From Echinococcus granulosus (lineage: Eukaryota > Platyhelminthes > Cestoda > Cyclophyllidea > Taeniidae): DNA of 64,000 bases. Positions within the stretch are counted from its first letter, which is position 1, and each line of letters begins with the position of its first letter. The DNA lies in NCBI RefSeq assembly GCF_000524195.1, contig NW_020170391.1, positions 826,273 to 890,272 of the forward strand, given 5' to 3'. Shown here piece by piece: positions 39,871 to 51,700 of this stretch. The position numbers and the translations under genes were made by a program. The notes under the pieces were generated by a model. That model worked only from the letters and a program-made list of their open reading frames with translations, was not told the DNA's origin and did not search any database.

Positions 39871-41792
39871 ATGTCTCAGTTGGGGGCAGATTTTATGAAA
39901 TTTTACCAGAAGTATCAGGCGGCAACGCTTATAGGTATTCAGGACTGGGCGGACCGAATGAGCTACGTGCACAGTACCATAATTTTCATGCTGTGTACAG
40001 CCATAGTATCTGCAAAAACCTACATTCTGCAGCCTCTGGCTTGCCACGTGCCCACTGTCCCATCGGGCTCTGACTTTGACTCCTACTTCAACTCTTACTG
40101 CTGGATACATGGCACCACACCGATTCGCGCCAACGAGACCATACCTGAGGACGACACCGCGTGGATTGAACTGGAGAAGGAGCGGAAAATAAGTAAGTAC
40201 GTTAGTTGTACCGTGGATACGCATTCACAAGGGTTTAATCATAAGGAAATGAATAGAACGTTAGGTTGAGAGAGAAAGTTCTTTTTCCCATTGTATTTTT
40301 TTTTTTTAATTTCAGCATACTATCAGTGGGTGCCCTTCATTCTGGGTCTTCAAACCATAATGTTCTACCTGCCACACGTCGCTTGGCAAAACATCACGTT
40401 TAATCGTCTTGGAGCAGACCTCACTGCCATTGTTGTGAAGGCGATGGACGCTCTCAAGACCTCATCACCTGTGAATCGGGAGAAGATGATTGCGAATGTG
40501 GCGAAACGACTGGAACTTCTGCTGTTTGCGCACCGTGACATTCGTCGGGGCAAACGGGCAGCAATCAAACGCCGACTCCACGCAATCTGCGGCATCTTCC
40601 TGGTCAGCAAGAGGATGGGTATGATCATCGGCCTTCTATTTTGTCCCTATGAATCTTCAGTAGGAAAGTGAAAGCCCAGGGAGGACTTTTTCAGGAGTCA
40701 TGTTTTGTCGAGATAGCGTGTTCCCATCTTTGGCTTTCTCCGTGACAAGTCAGAAGGAGATTTGCATTCCATGCAGCGCTATCAATATACATCACATCTA
40801 GCACATATTTAATAACTGCCGGGCTGATGCTAATCAAGCATCAAAGTCTCTCACTTAGTTTCACACTGATAATCTTTGTAAAGATGTATTTAATGTTGTC
40901 TGCAAGCAGATTAGGTAGTTTACTTTACGGTCACCGAAAGGGTAATTACCCCGGCCGATTCGCGCCACGAGTGGATAGACTGGATGGACGAGGCTTTGCT
41001 TCTCTCATAGTCAACTTAAATAATAACGATGATTTCAATGCGGCTATAGGAACCTGGACAGTATTCTCGTACCTCTGCATCAAGATTCTCTACCTTACAA
41101 ATGCAATCGGGCAGCTCTACTTGATGAAGCACTTCCTCGGTTATGACGAGGATATGGTGGGCTTTGGATTGACCTTGGCTAACTCCCTGGTGTCGGGGGT
41201 GAAATGGGAGGAGTCCCTCTACTTCCCCCGAGTCGCCTTCTGCAGCATTACCATTCGTCATTTGGGTCAAAAGACTAATCGCTACATGGGCATGTGTGCT
41301 CTGGCCATTAATATGCTCAACGAGAAGCTCTACGTCTTCCTCTGGTTCTGGACGCTCGCCGTCGCTATAACAACTGGTGTGAGCCTCATTAACTGGTTTC
41401 TTCGTCTGGCCATCAGACGGCGACAGACGAGCGTTATCCGCAGGTACCTCAAGCTGAAACCTCTGATGCTAGAACCAGAGAAGAATGGTGATAGTAGTTC
41501 CACAACACCCTCTGAAGCCCTAGACCCGAGCAGACCGGACACCGTGGAGCGCTTCATTCGCGAGTTTCTCCGCATGGATGGTGTTTTTATCGTTCAGATG
41601 CTCAACATGAACGCGGGTGATGTCATCACGGGTGAAGTGATTCGCCTCCTGTGGCACACGTGGGTTACTACGTACGCCGACAAGAAGGATTTTGGCAACG
41701 ATCCTTGGATTGACCCCTACTTTCCCGAGGACATGGATGAAATAGACAGAATAAAGATGGACTTGGCCGACACGAAGGAACAGTTTCAATGA
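39871..41792 (+). CDS. Innexin 2 (gap junction channel subunit), three coding exons
   Basis: Second tandem innexin. Exons 39871-40192, 40316-40618 and 41050-41792, both junctions phase 1, total 455 aa. Loop-one cysteines are about C58 and C77 (LACHVPTVPSG, SYCWIHG). The first junction restores TYYQWVPFILG. The second junction joins KRMG to TWTVFSYLCIK, then IGQLYLMKHFLGY. Second-loop cysteines are in FPRVAFC and GMCALAIN, followed by NMLNEKLYVFLWFW. A possible N-glycosylation site (NET) lies in loop one. The first intron sits at the same codon and phase as in innexin 1; the second intron is absent from innexin 1. The cytoplasmic loop carries basic residues. The C-terminal tail is longer and more acidic than in innexin 1. 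The copies are clearly diverged, so the duplication is not recent. Both probably assemble into hemichannels at the plasma membrane (family knowledge). Confidence 0.95.
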
Positions 41793-41929
41793 AGCTCAAG
41801 AAATCAATTTGAACTTTTGACCACTCACATCTCAACAGTAACGCTAAATTTGTATTTTTGGCCTATTATTGTTTAATAATCTGTGACAAACGGTTTCGAT
41901 TACCTTCATTTTAGAATAACAAATCGCGT

Positions 41930-41935
41930 AATAAA
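41930..41935 (+). terminator. Poly(A) signal AATAAA of innexin 2
   Basis: AATAAA 138 bases after the stop codon of innexin 2, in an AT-rich 3' flank. Confidence 0.65.
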
Positions 41936-44900
41936 TTGAACTGCCTTTGTGTTCTGTTTCTTCTATGACATTTCAATGATGGCATGTAAGTGATAATGCC
42001 AGAAATGGTTTCATCGAAGAGAGCTGTAGAAATGCTAATAGCCTGATGGGCTCATTCGGAGAAAGGGATTTTGGATGTGCGAGTGACTCTAAATCGGCGA
42101 ATGTGTTAAGGCGTTTTTATCTTCTGTCTGAATTTGAAGGTAATGTCCATCGTTAGGTTACAGTGATGCATTAACCGAACAGGTTATACCTTATGTCAAT
42201 CTCTGGGTTTGCAGTTGTTCTCTTAGCTGTGAGCACGGTCTAATGGGTACTATGGAAGTGAAACATGCAGTCATTATTATCAAAAAAGGGAGCACAGGAC
42301 TACAAAGATATTTTTGGATAGCCCACTACGTGGTCCTAGGACTTCAACCTGTCAAGCATTCGCAAATGAAGATGCACCAGTGGGTGCGAATCAGGTGCTA
42401 TCACTTAGGCAGAACAAGTATTCCGGGTGTATAGTCTCTCAGGATCATAATATGCCGGTGTCAGCTTCTCAGCGCAGCGGCTGTAGCAAGATCATGCGCT
42501 CTGGAGAGTGGGTTGTAAGGCAATCACAGGTGGACTTTGACCACGTTTAAAGGCCCAATTTACAGATAACCGCGTGGAATAATGTAGTTGTAGTTGGGTC
42601 AAATTGCGTTCCTTTGTGAAAAATGCGCCATATTGTAACTAAATCAAGTTGTAAGATCTTGTATCATTATAAAGGGTTTAATGCCTTGAATAGTCTCTTA
42701 TTCTGCCGTTACGTGTCGATAACAGTTGCATTAAATGTACAGTATGTCAAATAATCACTTTTTGGTTCCTAGGACTATTACGTGCACAGGAATAGACTGT
42801 ATCCAAAGCTTCCCAATGCAGTTTATTCAGCATGTCTGATTAGGGACAAATTAGTCATACACCCTTCCCGATGCATGATTAGAAGTTAAATCAGGTGGCA
42901 GGACAACCTGGCTTCGCACCTTGTTTATAAAATTTGAGAATTTGAAAAAATCGGGCAGGAATTAATCTTTAGCTTAGGTGGAAACATTCATCCTAATTAT
43001 GACCTACTTAAATGCCTCAAAGACGATGCAAAGTGAGTGGTGCTTAGATGATTTTGGGTTCAACTCGGTCCAAAAGTGATAACATACTGCCCGAGGTTCT
43101 GGACGTGCATAATTTTGATTCGATTCGCCTAAGTGAGGAATACTTATGGTGTAAAGTGGTGAACGACACTGACTAGAAACAGTGACAATGGCATAATTCC
43201 AATAGGGAAGAAAATCCATTACTAACGCACAGAGTGTTCAATTCACAAGGATTAGTTTGCTCCTCACTTTGAATGGATTGAAGGTGCCTCATAACTTTCG
43301 CACTCTCAGATGTACGGTCACGAAGTCGTGCTTTCTGGATTTCTGCATATGTTCATCACATTACTTGAAACATACTGAAAGGCGACAAATCTAGTTAGGC
43401 TTACTGAGGCAAGATGGAACAAAATGATTACGCTTTGTTTCATGAAGAATAGTTCTAAAACACCAAATGTACATCACTCTGAACGTGCCTCTTTGTGGTG
43501 AAAATAAATGGAATCCAATTGTATTTGCTTGAGTTATGCAGCGAATCGCAGACGCCAATCATTTTAAACTGTAGCGCATAAAAAGGACAGAAAGTGGTGG
43601 AAATGTGTTATTTCACAAATGATAGAGGCTAATAACACTATTAGCGAGAATGGTAGGAGTGATAACGGAAACGATAATATGGGTAAATCCATTGGGAAGG
43701 AAATGAATTAAACCGGACACAAATGATTATGCGCTGAAGTGTAAGAGTTAGAAACCAAAATATTTGTTCACATACAGTGGGAATGCAAACATCTTTCAGT
43801 AGATTATAAAGGAACGGACGACTGCCTAGATGGAGAAATCAATTGGATAAAAGAAGAAACGAAATGTTACGTCCTAAAAATATAAATTCCTCAAACTCCG
43901 CATCAAAACTGCTCTTTAGTATTCCAGTGAGCCGTGTAGTTGCCTGAAATCATGTGGATCCATAAATGTTTACATTTCAATTCGACTCCGAAATAATAGC
44001 GTTAGTTAAAATGAAAAATTACCAGTAAAACAGACTCCTCCTTGGTGTAATCAAAAATTATCAGGAAATTCGAAGTAGCACTTAAAATTTATGTTCGAAT
44101 TTCGAGTAATAAATTAAAAAGTGCCTGATTAATTCTCAAGTGGTATTATTATCACCTTCTGGGGAAGTAAAAGGGGAAATTCATAAGTTATTCGACGTTT
44201 AAAATGAGGAGATTCTTGCATTTGCAAATCAGGCAGTCAAATATATTTTCGGGTGAGATTTAGCCCAACCGCAGCGGAGAATAGCTGAACAAAAGAGCTA
44301 CAATGTTTTTACAAACTGCACAGAATACCTATCGAGATTATAGGTTCAGCCAATCATCAAGACAATAATACGAAGTCATCAGAACAAAAATGGACCCTTT
44401 TTAAGATTTGCAGCTCATTAAACAGAAACCACTTAAATTAGTTTGCTGGAGAAGATTTTTTTAATGGACACCACTTTTCGGATACATGTGTAATACGATA
44501 GTGGTTTATCCCTCGGTTCTGGTGAGGCGCCACTTTTGTACTTTGAATTAGCCCCCTTGTACCTCGCTGGGTGGGCTGGCCTTTCGGGCCATGCCAATAG
44601 CCCAGACACCTTCTATGCACTGAATACATATTCTGCCCGAGTATTGTGTCTTCTTTCGTCTTCAGGGAGTCTCGGGACGCTACACATGGGTGCCCACCTC
44701 TTTAAAATGCAAACCATATTACTATTTTATTCAAAAAATTAGGAAAATAAAATGATTTACCAATACTTTATCAAAGTGTTATCCCTACTTCACACAAATC
44801 TCGGTTGAAATTGCCACAGCTTAGCCTTGCATTATTTCCTCCAGATAAAACATTTTTAACAAAATAGCGAACCTTATAATTATTGAGTTTGCGACAAATG

Positions 44901-47900
44901 AATGAAGGACTTTTCATTAATGACCAAGTCATTTGCGAATCCTTTAAAAAACATAAACAGCTTTCTTACAGTGTAAATTACAACTTTTCCAGAAATCTAA
45001 AAATGTTCAAAAACCTTACAGAACTTCCAGAGCTAATCGACCAAAATCGTGGACCAAACTTGACGTCTCAAAGGACTACCGTTCTGCCAAGTCAGTAAAC
45101 TGCTTCAAAGTGACTTACTCTCAGTTCCACATCTACCACAACAAAGAGGGTAAAATTGAAGTCATTTCTGTAAATGATGTTCTTATTCTGAATTGATAGA
45201 TAAATTTGCTCCTTTGAATCCCCCTAAACCTAATCCAAACTAGTTTTCACTCCCTAGTTCTGCTAAAAAAAGGCTTCTGAAGTGGCGCATGTTGTTCCAA
45301 CTTTTTGAATATAAGTTTATTTGATTCCAGTTATATTTCAATATATGGAGGTAACAGAAGATACAGATACCAATATGTCGGTGCTTTACACTAGTCATGA
45401 CAAAAATGAATGCAGAAGAATGCGGTTTCGACCTATGTTAGCATGATGAGATGGACATAAATCACCTTTGGAGCAAAGTAGACTACCTCACGGAGAAAAA
45501 TGAGTGCTCTTAAAATCCTCTGCTTTGAAGATTACCACCACTCAGGCTGAAGCTTGTGATAGAGTGCTTGCCATATCACGACATGCAATGAAAAAGTCTT
45601 CAAAAGTTCTCAAATGAAGTTGCAAGTTGCTACCCCCATTGAACATGCTAGTCCCACACTTGAATGCAATTGTTTTGCAAAGTATAGTGTTCGGTATAGA
45701 CTTCGAGTATTTACGCTCATCTGAAAACATTTGCTACTTGAAAATCGAACATTTTCTTATCACCTTATAAAATCTCATTCACTCCAATAAAAGGGTTTTG
45801 CTCTTTATCAGTTCTAATATATTTTAACTTCATCTATGAATTTAAAATATGCTCACAAACTTCCCGGCAGAAAGGTACCTGACAAATGATTTCATATCAA
45901 CATTCAACAAACTTTCACCGTAAAAAAGTAATCATCTACTCGAATTTGTGCAAAATTTTTGCTGGGATTAGCATTTTTATTGGTAAATATGAGAAAAAGC
46001 TTAAATGGAATCTAAATACGAAAAACATGAAACACGATTGAACCGACCAGTCACTCACTGTCGGACTCATATTACGCAGTCAAAATTGGTGCGGAAAATA
46101 CAATTCGTAGCCAGACTTTAGTTAACTCTAAAACTCATAAGCATGAAAGTACTAGCAGGAATACTTAGTTATATGAAATTTTGCAGCACTTTTAGTTGTA
46201 TTATTGCCAAATGGTTTATAAGCATGAAAATTTGTGACTAGCGCTGAAATTCGTTACTTTGGTAATATGAACAAACGGTGTAACTACACTGCACTTAAAA
46301 TCTTCATTGGTTGGAATGAAAAACTAAATTACCGTTTACATTGTCCCACAGAATAAACCAGACAGATGGGCAAAGACTGAGGAACTTTGATACATGCCCC
46401 CTCTTATATTCTAACGGATGTTGCAATAATTTGAAGGTGAACATGCACACTTGTTGTGGGTCTCCCGGAAGTGATTGCAAAATGATTATAGCTGAATGAA
46501 ATTTGCACTTTATATGTATGTGACTCAATGGCTGAACCGAAAAACTGGGAGGCATTTGCAATTGCGTTTTTCCGACTTCATGAGATTTGAATGGACTCTT
46601 TGATCTACTAGCGCTTAGTTTGCCGTTTTTCAAATGAGGGTTTTAGCGACAACTGATGACAACTGAATACATGCTTTCTAAATGCTTTATAATCAGATCG
46701 CTATTGTTATGCAACCAACAAAATGTGCAAAAATGTTAGTAAATACCTTGCTTTTGAATATACTCTCTACTCCCTAACTAAAGATTGTGAAGAATATGAA
46801 TTTTGTTAAATGTCAAGCAGTAATATGCAGGAGTGGTCATTTGTTAGCTAAATAAAAGTTTCCATGGATTATAGTACTGACTAGTGGTATGCTTGAATTT
46901 GGACGACCAAACTGATATAAAATATTCCACACTATTGAGCGAAAATAAGGTACATACAAAGTGAAGCCGGGACAAACATCTGTTATTTTAAAGACCACAA
47001 TACTAGTTTCACCAGTCAAATGATACTCATGCTTTTTTGCGTGATTGTAATCTCATTTTGCCACGGACCGACTATGACTCTGACCCCCTATCGCAGACCT
47101 CCTAACTTTTGAAATATTGCATAGTAAATATTCAACAGTTTTTATTTAAATGTTGTCTCTAGGGTATTGTGGCTGTTTACACACCCTACTATTCGGTTTA
47201 AGGTAGGTCTTATCCAACTTAACAGTCTAAACACACGCAGTGACGTACTAGATACGTTGATAATGTCAATTTCGGTAGAGGAAGACAAATTCGTTCAAGA
47301 ACCGGCGTTCAAGAAAAAAGCAAAATTATATGGTACTTTAATGGTCGTTAAACCAAACATACGTGAAATATGTGGAGAACAAACTCACACAGCCCAAGGA
47401 AGTAGATGGGTACACATACAAAATAAATCTAGCACATGAAAGGCTGTGAGTAAGATGCTTCAATAACTGCATAATGGAGAAATCAGTGGGGATTTCGAAT
47501 GACACTTTGGCTTAGTTGCAAATAAAAATTAAATTTTAAGGGAAAATTTAGCTACGCAAAATCGTGTGAATATGTTGTCTAGGTATTCACAATTAATTGA
47601 GAAAGTTGTTCTATGTTAATTAAAATATGTTAATACCCATTTGGAATAAGCGCGGATTTTGGGCATCAAATTTATCTGAATAATTATTTAAATGCAAATA
47701 ACTCCAATTCCATGTTCTACGATTGGTTACGGCGATGCGAATTTTAGCTAAAGCAGGGCATAACGATACTGGGATCACGGTTCTGCATTAAGGAATAAAA
47801 AAAATTAATTTGCCAAGTTACGATACTCATGTCCTGTAAGTCAAATTTCATGACAAAGTGGAAACAAAAAAAAGACTTCGGTTTACATACATCAAAGCAT

Positions 47901-48399
47901 TTGTGCAATTTATTATCATAGGGTGAACCTTTTAATACAATTCCGATTCTCCAGAGAGCGAACTTAAAATTAGGGTGTAAGACCAGTTACACAAAGGGGT
48001 GGAATAATTAACAACTGATGTCTGTTAGGGGGCCACCAATTTAAGGTTGCGTACCCCTCTCCGACATATTGCTGGTATCTGAATACATTTGAAGCATGAA
48101 TGAGACGCTTAAGCAGACTCAACTTTTTTGATTGAACAAGATACGTTGGCAATTTTAACCCCAATTACACCCACTTTTTGGGCTTAATTTGCGCTCAATT
48201 ATGTACAATGTCAATGGATTTAATTAATTGGTGGACGAATCACCCAATCGGATGTGGGAAATGCGGAGGCATGCATTTATCCCAGTGTAATCCTCCCTCT
48301 ACAGTTGAGGTGTCCTGTCATTTGCCCTCTCGGTGGCACGCAACTTTCGTGTGAGATGTTGAAATTTTTGGTTTTTTGGTCCTCTTTTCCACTGAATAG
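41936..48399. other. 6.5 kb after the innexins, no supported gene
   Basis: AT-rich DNA with short frames on both strands. Upstream exons of the orphan exon at 48400 would be expected here if that gene is transcribed from this side, but I could not connect any with matching phase and plausible composition. A GC-richer patch near 44520-44690 reads weakly as a 68-codon plus frame and its complement; neither resembles a known family. Confidence 0.5.
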
Positions 48400-48777
48400 G
48401 CACGACCCCTGACGGATGAGAACGAGACACTGGCCGAAGCGATTGAGCAGCTCTACGAAAAGACGATGGCCACGAAGACAAAGAAAGTCCTGGAGACGAT
48501 GGAGAAGGAGGCAGAGTTGTATTCTGTCCTAGCAGCCATCGCCAAGCGTCAGGACCTACAAGAAGAGGTGGCACAAGAGACGCAACGATTAGTGAGGATG
48601 GGACAGCTGTTGCACGAAGAGGTCGATGGGTCGAGTTTGGCTCAAAAACGTCGGATGGTTGGGTCAAACCACCTTGTGGAAGGATTGGTGTCTCCGGTGG
48701 ATGCGGATGAAGAGGCTCTTCAAAATTACATTGAGCAATTTCACAAGACATTTCGAGGCGACCCCGACGAGGTATAG
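48400..48777 (+). CDS. Orphan exon encoding a coiled-coil-like acidic/basic helix-rich segment
   Basis: An acceptor-like ccactgaatag precedes GCA CGA CCC in phase 0, and the frame stays open to a TAG at 48775-48777. The 125 codons are rich in Glu, Lys, Leu and Gln with heptad-like spacing (TLAEAIEQLYEKT, VLETMEKEAELYSV, EEVAQETQRLVRMG), ending EALQNYIEQFHKTFRGDPDE. G+C is well above the flanks, as in other exons here. An in-frame TAG overlaps the acceptor, so translation must enter through splicing or begin at the ATG at 48466. The 3' end may be a terminal stop or a donor, since GAG|gtatag fits a splice donor in phase 0. I do not recognise the family. Cytoskeletal, kinetochore or ciliary coiled-coil proteins are all possible. 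Confidence 0.6.
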   Translation, partial: ARPLTDENETLAEAIEQLYEKTMATKTKKVLETMEKEAELYSVLAAIAKRQDLQEEVAQETQRLVRMGQLLHEEVDGSSLAQKRRMVGSNHLVEGLVSPVDADEEALQNYIEQFHKTFRGDPDEV

Positions 48778-51700
48778 TGTATTCTAATTATGTATTTGCT
48801 CAACTTCGAATCGCCACTTCCGAAACTAATTTAAGTGATAACGGGTGCTTCCGACCTCACACCAGGTTTTTAAATTCGCACCTCAACGCAGTTATCTTAA
48901 CGTTATATGCCGATTTGATACTTCAGAAACGCACGCTTTGTTGTGTCCTTAGCGCAGTTAAAACTGTGCTTGGGTCTCCACACATAAAAAATTTAGATAG
49001 CACTGGCTTTCATGGCTAAAGCATAGTAAAAGTCATCAAAAAACACGGAATGCAATGTCAGTAACAGCGAAATCCAAATTGAGTCTCTGCGGTCATTTAG
49101 CAAACGAATTTGTGCCAGTTAATGCGAAAACCTCCATGAGATATGCATTTATTCCGTAAAATAGTAACCAGTACAAAACCCAACTTATGATCAGTTCCTA
49201 GTAGGGTACAAGCTTGCGACTCCTACTTTTGACCAATGTTTTGTCTTTAGAAGCAGGAAACCTAGTCCTAGTCACCACTTTACTTCCATATTTTGATTAT
49301 CTAATTCACATGTGCAACTTTTCTCAAGGGTAAATTTTCCGGCGGTTTCCTTATATGAATAAAAGTAGCACTTTCCTTCTAACTGAATGGCTAGTACTGA
49401 CTGTTCATGGAGGGGAAAAAGTTTATCCTTCCCACTTTCGTGCCGAGTTGACAGATTCTGAGCTGCAACCATTGTTTAGTTTACAGAAAGAGGGTTCCAG
49501 TGAACACTCATGTCTCCAGTCCACCACACACAAAACATCCTAATCAGAGGAATATGGGCGAGGTGGCGCCTACCTAAGAAGTGTGGAATGGGGGTTGGCC
49601 GTTTGCAGGTAACCAGTGATATCTTCGTTCGGGTAAAAAACTCTGCACTTCAAAAGCCACTTTTCATCACTAATCAGTCAATCAGGCAACCGAAGAATGC
49701 CCTGCTTTTCTGACACTCGCGAAGGAAGTGAAGAATAAATAGACGAACCTTGAAGCATACTGTTGTCTGTTAATCCATGCGGGTGCAACCCACTTGCTCA
49801 GCTTCCACCAGGACTTCCCCTTCCCATTTGACGTAGGTGCAATGCAATCGTTTCATCATTTACGTTGGGTTAACCATTACTTTCAGGTAGGTTCTTGACG
49901 CATTAGCCTCAAAGTCGTCTGACTGATAGCAGCACGTATTTCCTCATTGTTATTACGAATAGTGTCTTCCCTCCAAAACGGGATGCATCAGTTGTTGAGT
50001 TATTCCTCGCCAGAGCCACTCGACTTCTTTAAGCCGTTTCTGGACAGTGCGTTCTGCGACTGCGCACTGCCCGTTCTCGAAGTTTTTGGCGCAATATATT
50101 TAACCAAAAGCTAGCTCCTGCAGCTTTGGAACCGAGATGAATTCGGTTCAGTGGATATTTAATGAAGCATGGATTTAAAGTAAATGGAAAGCAGCGTAGA
50201 ACACTAGACAAAATACATCCATTGAGCTTTTGTATGTTGTATACATGACTTGTAAAAATGACCAATAGCTCAGCGGACACTTGATGTGTTGCTAGTTCCA
50301 CTGTACTAATCGAAAAAACAAGGGACTATCGCTACCAATAACAACATTGTTAATTGTTTGAGTTTTTTGCACGAAACCCTGCCTGTATAAACTTTAGTCG
50401 AGGGCCTACATGTGGCGCATTTAAACGATGTTGAATTTCTTTTCCCATTGTTACAACTCCTCACATAGTGGAATTGATGGTGCATCACCTAAATCTCAAA
50501 CATTCAAAAGTAATGAATTTGAGCCCTTAGTGAGATTAGACATTGAACAGAAGTTTTAGCTCCGAAGCCATTCGCCTAAGCATTCCCCAATAATACCGCA
50601 GTATGATTTGGGTGGCCTTGAGTGCATGACTAAGGCGATGCATGTTAAGGGACTGATTCTGCCGACCAATCTAGGGCAAATTTTTATGGATAATTGATAT
50701 TAGCACTTCATCCTCTTTTTGAATCGGGATAAGAGGCCGCCATTTACCTACTTTGGAAACACACTCCTTTATTAGAGACAAGGAATAGTGAATTATTAAG
50801 GGGGTATAGGTAAGAGTTACTGCCAGAATATAATGTTTCATCAATAAGAATGGCTTATCCGAAATGATGTGCAAACATTAGTTTGCACATTTGCTCACTT
50901 ACTCCATGAGATTTCGTGATCGCTATGCACTGGTGTTTAACTGTAAGGACTGATTTATAACTCACAAACTGTAAGAACTTGAAATGTTTCAATTCCGGAA
51001 ACGACTTTGACGAAACGTTGAAGGTGCATTTGCGCAACACCTAAACATTTCACACATTTGTCCTTAGTACACACGTCACCGAGGATCAGAGAGGATAGAG
51101 CCATACACCTTGGAGACTAAAGGCGATTCGAACAATGTTGAAAGAGATGATTTGACATAGTTTCGGTAAGTTGAAATCATTCGCAGTTTATTTTAACTTT
51201 AAAGTCTCCCGATGAACGGGATAACCGAAGCTTCTGTCTAAATAGTGGGACTTCATGCTGACATGATGGGGCAGAATTGCAGTCCATCTAAAACGGATTA
51301 CTTAAAAGGAAATATAATTGCATTGTAGTTTGCATAAGTAGTTAACTATTCTTAATTTTTTTAGGGGTTTTGTAGCCGACAAGATGGTTTTGCATACGAA
51401 ATGACGGAAGATGAAAACCCTGTAAATTTGTGAACCAAAATATTAGTTGTAGGTCTTAAAAATTGCAATTACAGGGGCACGAGCTTTTTCTTATTAAGTT
51501 AATTTATGTTAAATCATGCATGTGTGTTTACCAATAGCAATGTGAATTTAGGCTTGGATTTTCAAATTGTAAAATTTGGAGGAAAAATAGACTTCTTTTA
51601 CATTTAATTTCAGTTAGCACTGCTAACATAACTGACTCGTTTTAGGATATAGAGCCAGGTGCATTTAAGAGATAATGGTGCATCCCAGTAGGTTTGAGTA

